Notes: generated by a model from the sequence alone, not told the origin. A stretch of 35,347 bases of DNA from JBKEAJ01 sp047972135 (GCA_047972135.1 JBKEAJ010000112.1:1-35347); one strand, 5' to 3'; shown: positions 24,798 to 33,361, numbered from the stretch's first letter. Program-made: numbers and translations.

Positions 24798-25352
24798 ATG
24801 AAAAAGACCAACAACAACTACAACAAACTTCATTTTCAGGAATTTTTTAACGATTACTTCCCGAAAGTAAAATCTTTTGCTCTTCAAATTCTAAAATCAG
24901 AAGAAGATGCCGAAGACATTGCGCAAGATATCTTTGTCAAGATATGGGAGAACCCTGAGCTTTGGGCTGACAAAGCAAAATCCGACAGCTATCTATACGT
25001 TACAACACGAAATCAGATTTATAATTTTCTTAAACATAAAACTGTCGAGCTCAATCACCTGGAAGCGACTGCCCGCAAGATGCAAATCACAGAACAGAAA
25101 CAAGTAGACCAAAGCGACGAGCTGCATGCCAAAGAGTTGGAACTACTAATCCAGATGGCAATCGAAAATATGCCAAAGCAGCGCAAGCGCATTTTCTTAA
25201 TGAGCCGGCAAGACAACATGAGCAATCAGGAAATTGCCGATAAATTAAACATCTCCGTTCGCACTACGGAACACCATATATATCAGGCACTTCAAGACCT
25301 AAAGAAAATAATTCTATTCTTTTTTATTATCGGACTAAGCATGTCGACTTAA
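24798..25352 (+). CDS. ECF sigma factor of the PUL (Bacteroides expansion family)
   Basis: This 184-residue FecI-like sigma factor belongs to the group that switches on SusC/SusD loci in Bacteroidota. Region 2 spans about 12-75 (AEDIAQDIFVKIWENPELW, then SYLYVTTRNQIYNFLKH). Region 4 spans about 110-170 (MPKQRKRIFLMSRQDNMSNQ, then IADKLNISVRTTEHHIYQAL). The protein ends in a hydrophobic tail, ILFFFIIGLSMST. Its expected anti-sigma partner is not adjacent: the FecR gene starts 878 bases later, past a VapD module and repeat copy C. The last 30 bases of this gene recur at 26145-26181. Confidence 0.93.
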   Translation: MKKTNNNYNKLHFQEFFNDYFPKVKSFALQILKSEEDAEDIAQDIFVKIWENPELWADKAKSDSYLYVTTRNQIYNFLKHKTVELNHLEATARKMQITEQKQVDQSDELHAKELELLIQMAIENMPKQRKRIFLMSRQDNMSNQEIADKLNISVRTTEHHIYQALQDLKKIILFFFIIGLSMST

Positions 25353-25359
25353 CAAATTG
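25323..25359 (+). repeat. Sigma-gene 3' end, first copy of a 37-bp direct repeat
   Basis: This covers the last codons and stop of the sigma gene plus 7 bases. It matches 26145-26181 at 33 of 37 positions. Of three differences inside the matched final codons, two are synonymous and one changes threonine to alanine. Confidence 0.8.
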
Positions 25360-25389
25360 AGTCTCAAACAAATAGAGTTAGAGCAATAT

Positions 25390-25671
25390 TCAATCCTCCC
25401 GAATCACCGCTGTAAAGTCGCTCCAAATTTCCACCTTGAACGCCCTAATATCACGAACAGACTTCTTAAACCAGTCTATTTTTTTTAGTGCTTCAATGCC
25501 TCGATACAAATTAGCCATATCATCATTTTCAGTCAGATACACACTTCCTTGCGTACTATAGAATTCGTATTTCCGAAGTATATTTTTCACCTCAAAATAA
25601 GAGTTATTATATGGTTCTCCATAATGTTCTTTAAGGTCAGATATAACCATATCAGAAGCTATTGCAAACAT
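25390..25671 (-). CDS. vapD: VapD-family endoribonuclease (Cas2-like fold)
   Basis: This 93-residue protein is a VapD-family member. VapD proteins resemble Cas2 and some, such as the Helicobacter one, are purine-specific endoribonucleases. The sequence opens MFAIASDMVISDLKEHYG and contains the family stretches TQGSVYLTENDDMANLYRGI (about 46-65) and WFKKSVRDIRAFKVEIWSDF (about 70-89), essentially full length. The upstream 57-codon frame ends 16 bases before it on the same strand and is a plausible antitoxin. The pair sits on the minus strand between a plus-strand sigma gene and its FecR partner, which looks like an insertion into the PUL regulatory unit. Confidence 0.88.
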   Translation of the reverse strand: MFAIASDMVISDLKEHYGEPYNNSYFEVKNILRKYEFYSTQGSVYLTENDDMANLYRGIEALKKIDWFKKSVRDIRAFKVEIWSDFTAVIRED

Positions 25672-25687
25672 CTGATTTTAGTTAGTG

Positions 25688-25861
25688 TTATACGGGTAAG
25701 AAGTATTTTTCCTCTCCAAAAAATATCCTACCCAATTTATCCTTGATTGCAATAACAATCCCTCTGAAAGGGTTTTTTTCAACATCTATAACCTCCCCCT
25801 CAATCCAGTCATTTTCACCTGTGAGCTTCGGAGAGACCTTTGCTTTATCACCTTTTTTCAT
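25688..25861 (-). CDS. Small protein upstream of vapD, candidate antitoxin
   Basis: This frame encodes 57 residues beginning MKKGDKAKVSPKLTGENDWI and ending EEKYFLPV. The GDKAKVSPKLTGxxDWIEGEV pattern suggests a small SH3-like beta barrel (a KOW-like or hypothetical-plasmid-protein fold). I recognise no named family. It precedes vapD by 16 bases on the same strand, the arrangement of toxin-antitoxin operons, so an antitoxin role is inferred from context only. Its ATG is 9 bases after the end of repeat copy C, which lies in its leader. Confidence 0.7.
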   Translation of the reverse strand: MKKGDKAKVSPKLTGENDWIEGEVIDVEKNPFRGIVIAIKDKLGRIFFGEEKYFLPV

Positions 25862-25862
25862 G

Positions 25863-26061
25863 TGTTTATATTTTGCAATAAGCTGTAAGCTATAGGCTTT
25901 ATGCTTTTGCTGTTTTTAAATCATCCGTCATTGCGAGCGTTAGCGCAGCAATCTGCTCTTTGTTGCAGGAGATTGCTGCGTTGCCAGCTCCTCGCAATGA
26001 CGTTCGTTCGTTTGGTATTACATTAATCACTTACAATTCACCATTTACAATTAAAAAATGC
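25863..26061 (-). repeat. Composite repeat element, copy C
   Basis: Copy C is the longest copy. The left flank has GCAATAAGCTGTAAGC and CTTTATGCTTTTGCTG. The core is 75 bases at 25928-26002. The right flank has TTCGTTTGGTATTACATTAA and TTCACCATTTACAATTA. The core stem is better paired than in A and B: CGCAGCAATCT and AGATTGCTGCG are an 11-bp exact match, whereas A and B carry GCGTGGCAATCT with AGATTGCTTCG. It ends immediately before the ATG of the 57-codon candidate antitoxin. Strand is by flank orientation; the core reads on plus. Confidence 0.8.
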
Positions 26062-26144
26062 TTGCTTCACGTGTCCCCACTTTAATGATAATACACCAAC
26101 AAAAGTAATAAATTTATTGATGCATTCAATTTGATTTTTTTTTT

Positions 26145-26181
26145 TTCATAATCGGACTAAGTATGTCGGCTTAACAAATTG
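26145..26181 (+). repeat. Orphan copy of a sigma-gene 3' end
   Basis: This is the second copy of the 37-bp repeat at 25323-25359. In frame it reads FIIGLSMSA and then TAA, the same peptide end as the sigma factor except for the last residue. It has no upstream reading frame, so it is a fragment. It marks the right edge of the segment lying between the sigma and FecR genes. Confidence 0.75.
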
Positions 26182-26230
26182 TTTATATAGTGAGAACATA
26201 TAATTCAGACTATATAAATATTTAGTTGAA

Positions 26231-27220
26231 GTGGGAGAAAATATAGAAAAGATAATACGGACATTCATCGGCTCCGATTTCTCTGAGCAAGCGTCGGCTT
26301 CATTTCATTCTTGGTTGCTAGACGATGGGCACAAGAAGGGGAAAGTCCGTGTGCTACGCAAGCTGTGGGATGAAACTGATGCTAAAGCAGACGAGAGTAC
26401 TGACACATCATATCGACAAGTCCTAAAAAAAATCAAGGAGCAACAACAAACAAGTCTAAAAGCCCACAGGCTCAGCATTTTAAGATATATTGCAGCGGCT
26501 GTCATTCTTATAGCAGTATCAGTGGGAGGGACTTTCTGGCTCATGCAGGGACAGACTAACAGTCAGCTTGATGTAAAAATGGTAGAATGCTATGCCAAGA
26601 ACGGAGATACCGACATACTATCATTACCCGACGGTAGCACAGTCCACTTAAACTCTGGTTCATATATTATATACCCCGACAATATGGAAGGCAACACCCG
26701 CACCATATTTTTGATAGGAGAAGCACACTTTGATGTTGCCAAGAATCTGGAAAAGCCTTTTATAGTAAAATCCTCAAACCTTTCGGTTACTGCATTAGGT
26801 ACAAAGTTCAATGTAAAAGCCTATCCCGAGGATGAATGCATCACCGCGACCCTTATCGAAGGCAAGGTGAGCGTAGACTGCCACGGCAGGAACTACATTT
26901 TGACAGCTGGACAAGAGGTTATATTCAACAGAAACTCTGATGAAAGCCAACAACTAGATGCCAATGTAGACATTACAACAGCATGGCAAAGGGATGAAAC
27001 AATCTTCAACAAATCTACATTTGAAGAAATACTTAACACCCTAGAACATCGCTACGGCGTAGAGTTTCGCAGTCCAAAGATGAAATATAATGAAGATAGG
27101 TACAACTTTGTCTTTAAGGAAGGAGCAGACATTAACGAGGTCATGAATGTTGTACAAACCGTAGTCGGCAGATTCAAATATCGCATAGATGGCAACATCT
27201 GCTATCTATACTGGGATTAA
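26231..27220 (+). CDS. FecR-family anti-sigma factor
   Basis: This 329-residue single-pass inner-membrane protein holds the ECF sigma factor inactive and relays a signal from the outer-membrane transporter. The N-terminal cytoplasmic part (1-80) should bind sigma. The membrane segment is about 83-106 (ILRYIAAAVILIAVSVGGTFWLM). The periplasmic FecR domain follows at about 115-215 (LPDGSTVHLNSGSYIIYP, then GEAHFDVAKNLEKPFIVKSS). A C-terminal DUF4974-type STN-like domain (about 255-329) includes FEEILNTLEHRYGVEF. The start is GTG at 26231; I see no nearer in-frame ATG. Confidence 0.93.
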   Translation: MGENIEKIIRTFIGSDFSEQASASFHSWLLDDGHKKGKVRVLRKLWDETDAKADESTDTSYRQVLKKIKEQQQTSLKAHRLSILRYIAAAVILIAVSVGGTFWLMQGQTNSQLDVKMVECYAKNGDTDILSLPDGSTVHLNSGSYIIYPDNMEGNTRTIFLIGEAHFDVAKNLEKPFIVKSSNLSVTALGTKFNVKAYPEDECITATLIEGKVSVDCHGRNYILTAGQEVIFNRNSDESQQLDANVDITTAWQRDETIFNKSTFEEILNTLEHRYGVEFRSPKMKYNEDRYNFVFKEGADINEVMNVVQTVVGRFKYRIDGNICYLYWD

Positions 27221-27261
27221 GAACAATACAGAGATAAAAATACTAAGCAAAACAATAATAT

Positions 27262-27318
27262 ATGAACACAAAAAAAGGTATCCGGAAAGGCTGGTACCCT
27301 ATTCCGGACACATCGTAG
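27262..27318 (+). promoter_or_regulatory. Hairpin in the SusC leader, within a short open frame
   Basis: TCCGGAA (27281-27287) and TTCCGGA (27302-27308) form a perfect 7-bp stem with a 14-base loop. The hairpin lies inside an 18-codon frame (ATG 27262, stop 27316-27318) about 80 bases before the SusC start. It could be a leader structure affecting transporter expression. The match is short and I give it low weight. Confidence 0.3.
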
Positions 27319-27398
27319 AAAAGCTTTCAGCATCAAAACTGATTAGTCAGAAGTTACAAACAGACATTTAAGTTTAACACTAAAAACGTTACAAAGAT

Positions 27399-30300
27399 AT
27401 GGATTTATATTTAAAACATGTAAAACGATATGCGTTCATCATTTGTCTGCTATTAGTGAGTACAGCACTATCTGCCCAAGACAACAAAAGAGTAAGCATA
27501 AAAAACAGCGACATTACTCTACGGGCAGCCTTAGCAGAAGTTCAAAAGCAGTCGGGGATGTCGATAGCCTACAACGATTCCCAACTACCCAAGACCACAA
27601 TCTCTCTTGATTTGGATTCTCAACCCCTTGAAACAGCTCTACAGAGCATTCTAAAAGGGACAGATTTTTCTTATTCTATTGAAGGCGACTACATCATGAT
27701 TGTTCCTAGGCAAAAGGAACAACAAGTATCAAAAAGAAAGGTCAGCGGAACGATGATAGACCCAGATGGCAACCCATTAGTGGGAGTCGCAGTCATGGAG
27801 AAAGGCTCTAAAAACGGTACGATTACCGATATCGACGGCAACTACTCGCTAACAGTACTCGAAAATGCCACACTTAAATATTCATATTTAGGTTATCAAA
27901 CCATAGAGAAGAAAGTCAGTGAAGACGGAGATATCAGTCTCACCATGAGTGAAGATGCCGCGATGTTAGACGACGTGGTAGTAACCGCCTTAGGCATCAA
28001 ACGCCAGTCGAAGGCATTAGGCTATAATTTAGAAAAAGTAAGCTCTGATAAAATTACCACCGCCAAAGATGCCAACTTCATCAACTCCTTGACGGGTAAA
28101 GTTGCCGGACTTCAAATCAACAGTTCCTCAGGAGGTATAGGCTCAGCAACTAAGGTAGTTATGCGAGGCTCAAAGTCTATCTCCAAGAACAACAACGTTC
28201 TATATGTTATAGACGGAGTTCCCTTATTCAATCAGAGTACAGGAGGCGTAAGCACAATCAATGGCGCTCCCGAAAGAGAAAGTATAGCCGACATCAACCC
28301 CGAAGACATTGAAAGCATGTCAGTATTGACAGGACCGTCGGCAGCAGCTTTGTATGGTAGCAATGCAGCAAACGGAGCAATTTTGATTACTACAAAAAAA
28401 GGTAAAGTTGGAAAAGCAACAGTCACCTTAACGAACAATACCGATTTTATGAGTCCCTTTATCACACCACGTTTTCAGAATACATACGGAAATGTTTCAG
28501 GGGAATTTTCAAGCTGGGGAGATAAATTGGAGACTCCATCCTCTTACGACCCTCTAAATTTCTTCCGTACGGGCTTTAACACAACTACCTCTTTATCAGT
28601 ATCAACAGGTACAGAAAGAAATCAGACTTTTATCTCGGCGGCAGCCACCAATGCAGGAGGACTGATGCCCAACAATGATTATAACAGATATAATGTTACT
28701 TTCCGTAATACCTCCAAATTTATCAACGACAAGCTGACTGCCGATATTGGAGCTAGCTACATAAAACAAGACGACCAAAATCCAACCAGACAAGGGGAAT
28801 ATCTTAACCCACTAATACCCTTATACTTATTTCCACGAGGGGAAGACTTCTCGGCAATGCAGCTATATGAGCGTTACGACGAAAGCCGCAATATCCCCAT
28901 TCAGTACTGGCCTTATGGAGATACGGGCATGCAAAATCCTTATTGGATAGTAAACCGCAATATGTTTATCAACAAGCGAGACCGCTACATGATGAATCTT
29001 AACTTGAAATATGACATCATAGACGGTTTAAACGTAGCGGGACGTGTACGTCTAGACAATGAATATGGCATTTATGAGAAGAAACTTTATGCTGGCACTT
29101 CTGGTCAGTTTGCTCAAAAATATGGAAATTATTCAAATGCAAAACGTCAAAACAAGCAAGTTTACGCCGATCTTATTGCCAACCTGAACAAGAGTTTCGG
29201 CGACTTTGATTTGACCGCTAATCTTGGAACTAGTATTTCCGACCTCCAATATAATGCATCAAGCTACGGTGGTCACCTAAAGCAAATACCTAACTTCTTT
29301 TCTGTCGACAATATCGACTTAACGGCAGCATCATCGGGAGTAAATCAAACAAGATGGAGAGAACAAACACAGTCTATTTTTGCCAGTGCCGAGCTAGGTT
29401 GGAGGAGCATGCTTTATTTGAGTCTTACGGGGCGTAACGACTGGGCATCGCAGTTGGCAAACACCGAGCAATCGTCGTTCTTCTACCCATCGGTAGGACT
29501 TTCGGCAATTGTAAGCGAGATGCTAAAAATGCCAAAACAAATATCCTATCTCAAACTCAGAGGCTCTTACAGTCAGGTAGGTTCTCCAATATCACGCAAT
29601 ATTTCAATTCCGACGTACTCATATAACAGTGGCGGAGTATTGCAGACTATCTCTCGCTACCCCATCGATAAATTATACCCTGAGATGACAACATCCTACG
29701 AAGCAGGGCTTGACACTCGCTTGTTTGGCAATCGCATAGAGTTGAATGCTACTTACTACAAATCAAATACGAAAAACCAGACCTTTGAAGTGCCAATATC
29801 TTCTTCAACTTCGTATACGAGCATGATTGTACAGACTGGAAACATTCAGAATCAAGGACTTGAGCTAACCTTAGGCTACAACGATGAGTTTTTCGACAAA
29901 AACCTACGCTGGAACAGCACAGTAACCTTCTCTTTGAATAGAAATAAAATAATAAGTCTGGCAGGCGATTTAAGAGACCCCATAACAGGAGCTGTTCTAG
30001 ACATGCCCGACATGAAACGTTCTGTGGTAGGCTCCTACTTTATGAAACTTGTTGAAGGAGGGTCGATGGGCGACATTTACACCACCAAGCTATTCTACAC
30101 CGACAACCAAGGAGATATTTACGTTGACGATTCGGGAAAATTCGGAACTCCCGTGACAGGAGAATTTAAGCTCGGAAATACCAACCCCGACTACAACTTA
30201 GGTTTTATGAACTCCTTTTCTTACAAAGGCATCGATTTAGGCTTCTTAATAAGCGCACGTGTGGGAGGAGAAGTTGTTTCGGGTACCGAAGCAGTATTGG

Positions 30301-30686
30301 ACTACTACGGAGTGTCTGAACGTTCGGCAATAGCTCGCGACAATAGCGGCATACAGGTAAACAACGGACTAATGGATGCTCAGTACTACTATCAATTTAT
30401 TGGCGACGGCGGTGGCGGTTCGGGCATGATGTCTCAGTATGTTTATAGTGCTACTAACGTTAGATTACAAGAGTTGACACTTGGTTATAATCTTCCTAAG
30501 AAATGGTTTAACGATTTACTTAGCGTAAAAGTCTCATTTGTAGGACGTAACTTATGGATGATTTATAACAAAGCACCTTTCGACCCGGAAGTTATTTCTT
30601 CTACGGGTAATTATTTACAAGGCTTTGATTACTTTATGATGCCTAGTACTCGCAACCTTGGCTTCAGCGTCAAAATAACATATTAA
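27399..30686 (+). CDS. SusC/RagA-type TonB-dependent transporter with STN domain
   Basis: This 1095-residue outer-membrane transporter imports glycan fragments using TonB energy. In order it has a signal peptide (about 1-27), an STN signalling domain (about 30-105, ITLRAALAEVQKQSGMSIAY), a carboxypeptidase-regulatory-like domain (about 112-185, VSGTMIDPDGNPLVGVAVME), a TonB-box-like DDVVVTALG (191-199), a plug domain with KVAGLQINSS and VLYVIDGVPL, and a beta barrel ending SVKITY. The STN domain marks it as a transducer that talks to FecR, which matches the sigma and anti-sigma genes upstream. It pairs with the SusD-like gene 40 bases downstream. Confidence 0.96.
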   Translation: MDLYLKHVKRYAFIICLLLVSTALSAQDNKRVSIKNSDITLRAALAEVQKQSGMSIAYNDSQLPKTTISLDLDSQPLETALQSILKGTDFSYSIEGDYIMIVPRQKEQQVSKRKVSGTMIDPDGNPLVGVAVMEKGSKNGTITDIDGNYSLTVLENATLKYSYLGYQTIEKKVSEDGDISLTMSEDAAMLDDVVVTALGIKRQSKALGYNLEKVSSDKITTAKDANFINSLTGKVAGLQINSSSGGIGSATKVVMRGSKSISKNNNVLYVIDGVPLFNQSTGGVSTINGAPERESIADINPEDIESMSVLTGPSAAALYGSNAANGAILITTKKGKVGKATVTLTNNTDFMSPFITPRFQNTYGNVSGEFSSWGDKLETPSSYDPLNFFRTGFNTTTSLSVSTGTERNQTFISAAATNAGGLMPNNDYNRYNVTFRNTSKFINDKLTADIGASYIKQDDQNPTRQGEYLNPLIPLYLFPRGEDFSAMQLYERYDESRNIPIQYWPYGDTGMQNPYWIVNRNMFINKRDRYMMNLNLKYDIIDGLNVAGRVRLDNEYGIYEKKLYAGTSGQFAQKYGNYSNAKRQNKQVYADLIANLNKSFGDFDLTANLGTSISDLQYNASSYGGHLKQIPNFFSVDNIDLTAASSGVNQTRWREQTQSIFASAELGWRSMLYLSLTGRNDWASQLANTEQSSFFYPSVGLSAIVSEMLKMPKQISYLKLRGSYSQVGSPISRNISIPTYSYNSGGVLQTISRYPIDKLYPEMTTSYEAGLDTRLFGNRIELNATYYKSNTKNQTFEVPISSSTSYTSMIVQTGNIQNQGLELTLGYNDEFFDKNLRWNSTVTFSLNRNKIISLAGDLRDPITGAVLDMPDMKRSVVGSYFMKLVEGGSMGDIYTTKLFYTDNQGDIYVDDSGKFGTPVTGEFKLGNTNPDYNLGFMNSFSYKGIDLGFLISARVGGEVVSGTEAVLDYYGVSERSAIARDNSGIQVNNGLMDAQYYYQFIGDGGGGSGMMSQYVYSATNVRLQELTLGYNLPKKWFNDLLSVKVSFVGRNLWMIYNKAPFDPEVISSTGNYLQGFDYFMMPSTRNLGFSVKITY

Positions 30687-30726
30687 GAGGTCTATTTTTA
30701 TTAACGTGAGGAAAAACAATAATAAA

Positions 30727-32346
30727 ATGAAGAATATAAAAACTAAAATAAAGATGCGTTTTACTCTTGGCTGCCTAATCTGCATAATAAGTCTCGGGCT
30801 AGCATCATGCACTCAAAATTTTGAGGAGTACAATACCAATCCCGACGAGCCTACCGACGGCATGCTCGATGGCGACAATTTCAAGATAGGTGCTTTCTTC
30901 CCACAAATGCAGATATCTGTAATCCCGGGAGGCGGAGGAAATCCAAATCAATTTCAGGTTTCACAAAACCTAACGGGCGATGTTTATTCGGGCTATATGG
31001 CAGGCATCGGAGCATGGAACAACGGTAAGAACGGAACGACTGCCGCTTTTGTAATCACTGACTGGCAGGACATACCATTCAACCGAGTTTTGGCAAGCTC
31101 AATAAGTGCCGATTTGAATGTCAAGCGTCAAGTGGGAACAGACATTTCCAACCCTGTTATTGCATTCTCAACTATATTAAAGATAGCTTGTGTTCACAGG
31201 TTTGCAGATATGTTTGGACCTCTACCCTACACTAAGATAGCAGAAGGAGGTTCTTTGGAGATACCCTATGATTCGGAGGAGGTTTTGTACAAGTCATTTT
31301 TCCAAGAACTGACAGATGCCATAAACACTCTCACCGATTATACCAAAAAGAATCCCGGAGCAAGCCCGATGGCAGACTACGACTTGGTGTACGACGGTGA
31401 TTATGTGAAGTGGGTTAAATTTGCAAATTCCTTAAAACTACGCATGGCTATGCGTTGCAGCTATGTAGACCCGACTTTGGCACAAACCAATGCCGAAGAA
31501 GCTGTTAACCACGAGTATGGAGTTATAACAGAAAATGCAGACAATGCAGAGCTTAAATCCGGAAAGGGCATAGTGATAAACAACCCCATACAAACTGTTT
31601 GGGACACATACAGCGACTGCCGTATGGGTTCGGTTATGCAGTCTTATCTGACAGGATATAACGACCCTCGCATCTCGGCATACTTCAGCCAAACCACTAT
31701 CAGTGGCAACACAGGATATTTTGGCGCTCGCACAGGAGTTGCTATCACCAACAAAAACAGCTGGACGCAGTTTTCTGCTCCTACGGGCAAATTTGAAGAC
31801 CCGATAGTATGGCTAACGGCGGCAGAATGTTCTTTCTTAAAAGCAGAAGGAGCATTGAACGGCTGGAACATGGGCACTACACCACAAGAAGCCTACGAAC
31901 AAGGCATACGTTTGTCTTTTGAAGAAAAAGGAGTTTCGGGAGCAGACAGCTACATGCTAGATAACACATCCACTCCTGCAAACTATACCAACCCTGTATT
32001 TTCAGCTCACAGTGCAAGCGCAAAATCTACCATTACCATTAAATGGGATGATGCAAGCACTGAGGAAAAGAAAATAGAGCGCATCATCACTCAAAAGTGG
32101 ATTGCTCTATATCCAAATGGAACGGAGGCATGGGCAGAGTATCGCAGGACAGGCTATCCCGTACAATTCCCGATGATTGACAACTTTAGTTCAGACGTTG
32201 ACAATCAAGTTGGACCTAGAAGAATACCCTTCCCCAACTCAGAATACCTACTCAACAATAGCAATGTTTCTAATGCGGTTCAGTTGTTAAGCGTTCCTTA
32301 CGACGGAGGTGGCACACGCCTATGGTGGGATGTAAAAGCACATTAA
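30727..32346 (+). CDS. SusD/RagB-like nutrient-binding lipoprotein
   Basis: This 539-residue surface lipoprotein would form the lid of the SusC channel. The signal peptide ends at the lipobox LASC (Cys28), followed by TQNFEEYNTNPDEP. The family body includes WQDIPFNRVLASS, HRFADMFGPLPYTKIAEGG, VKWVKFANSLKLRMAMRCSY, ITQKWIALYPNGTEAWAEYR and RRIPFPNSEYLLN. These match the SusD-like_2 branch, which has TPR-like helices. I start at the ATG at 30727; a GTG at 30706 would add seven residues before the signal peptide. It sits directly behind SusC and before the GH18 gene. Confidence 0.94.
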   Translation: MKNIKTKIKMRFTLGCLICIISLGLASCTQNFEEYNTNPDEPTDGMLDGDNFKIGAFFPQMQISVIPGGGGNPNQFQVSQNLTGDVYSGYMAGIGAWNNGKNGTTAAFVITDWQDIPFNRVLASSISADLNVKRQVGTDISNPVIAFSTILKIACVHRFADMFGPLPYTKIAEGGSLEIPYDSEEVLYKSFFQELTDAINTLTDYTKKNPGASPMADYDLVYDGDYVKWVKFANSLKLRMAMRCSYVDPTLAQTNAEEAVNHEYGVITENADNAELKSGKGIVINNPIQTVWDTYSDCRMGSVMQSYLTGYNDPRISAYFSQTTISGNTGYFGARTGVAITNKNSWTQFSAPTGKFEDPIVWLTAAECSFLKAEGALNGWNMGTTPQEAYEQGIRLSFEEKGVSGADSYMLDNTSTPANYTNPVFSAHSASAKSTITIKWDDASTEEKKIERIITQKWIALYPNGTEAWAEYRRTGYPVQFPMIDNFSSDVDNQVGPRRIPFPNSEYLLNNSNVSNAVQLLSVPYDGGGTRLWWDVKAH

Positions 32347-32368
32347 TGTAAATATTAAATCTATTACA

Positions 32369-33349
32369 ATGAAGATACAATTTAAACAAATAATCTTATC
32401 GGCAGTGCTAGCACTTGCTTTTACCGCCTGCTCCGACTGGACAACTCCTGAGGCTGAGGAGCTACAGAATCTGGCAGACAACTCTAGCACAATTGAGAAA
32501 ACTGAGGAATACTGGGAGAACCTTAGGGCATACAAAAAGTCTGACCATCAACTAGCCTTTGGCTGGTATGGCTATTGGGATGGAGGTATAGGGACTACTA
32601 CTAGAGGCTCTTTAGCCAGCACACCTGACAGCATGGACATAATCTCCATCGTGTCAAAATATCGTTTCCCATTGGATGAAAAACGCATTGCAGATATGCG
32701 TTATGTGCAAGAAGTAAAAGGCACAAAAGTGGTCTTTATGCAAGGAATGCAGAATATTCTATTTGGCTTGCCAAATGACACCTCGGGCATAGTTCCCTTT
32801 GCCAATGCTCTTTGCGACACCGTAGATAAATATGGTTATGACGGACTAGACTTGGACTACGAACCCAATTATGGAGGCTCCGGTTTCTTTGATAATAAGA
32901 ATTATGTTCTCCGTTTTGTTCAAGAACTAAGTAAACGACTAGGACCTAAATCAGGGACAGACAAACTCTTAATACTCGACGGTGAAGTTGCTTTTATCCT
33001 ACCCGAAGTTGTACAATACTTTAATTATGGCATATCTCAGGCCTATAGGTCAACAAACAATGCTAGTTTAGATAGCCGCTGGACAAAAACGAAACCATTA
33101 GGTTGGAAACCCGAGCAATATCTCATTTGCGAGGAATTTCAGCAGTATGGAACTACCGGAGGAGTAAACTTTACCCTTCCATCCGGCGAAGTAGTTCCTT
33201 CATTAATTGGCATGGCACTATGGCATCCCGAGGATGGTAAACGTAAAGGAGGTTGTGGTACATTTATGATGCAATTTGATTATAATAATACGCCAGACTA
33301 CAAATACATGCGTCAAGCAATTCAAATTATGAACCCTGCAGTTAAATAA
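32369..33349 (+). CDS. GH18-family lipoprotein, probable endo-beta-N-acetylglucosaminidase
   Basis: This 326-residue lipoprotein (lipobox FTAC, Cys21) has a GH18 TIM-barrel domain. The catalytic motif DGLDLDYE (158-165) has all aspartates and the acid Glu165 in place, so it is predicted active. GH18 lipoproteins with this size and context in Bacteroidales often cut the chitobiose core of N-glycans (EndoBT-3987-like), but some are chitinases or inactive binding proteins. The gene lies between the SusD-like gene and two DUF1735 lipoproteins, the usual companions of such loci. Expected location is the cell surface. Confidence 0.85.
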   Translation: MKIQFKQIILSAVLALAFTACSDWTTPEAEELQNLADNSSTIEKTEEYWENLRAYKKSDHQLAFGWYGYWDGGIGTTTRGSLASTPDSMDIISIVSKYRFPLDEKRIADMRYVQEVKGTKVVFMQGMQNILFGLPNDTSGIVPFANALCDTVDKYGYDGLDLDYEPNYGGSGFFDNKNYVLRFVQELSKRLGPKSGTDKLLILDGEVAFILPEVVQYFNYGISQAYRSTNNASLDSRWTKTKPLGWKPEQYLICEEFQQYGTTGGVNFTLPSGEVVPSLIGMALWHPEDGKRKGGCGTFMMQFDYNNTPDYKYMRQAIQIMNPAVK

Positions 33350-33361
33350 AACAATACGACT

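Noticed and set aside
5461..26002. Repeat cores as a CRISPR array or IS ends
   Set aside because: The copies are kilobases apart, lack regular spacers, and enclose no transposase; each is a self-contained hairpin.
27189..27371. 60-codon plus-strand frame between FecR and SusC
   Set aside because: It overlaps the FecR end in another frame and shows no family pattern.
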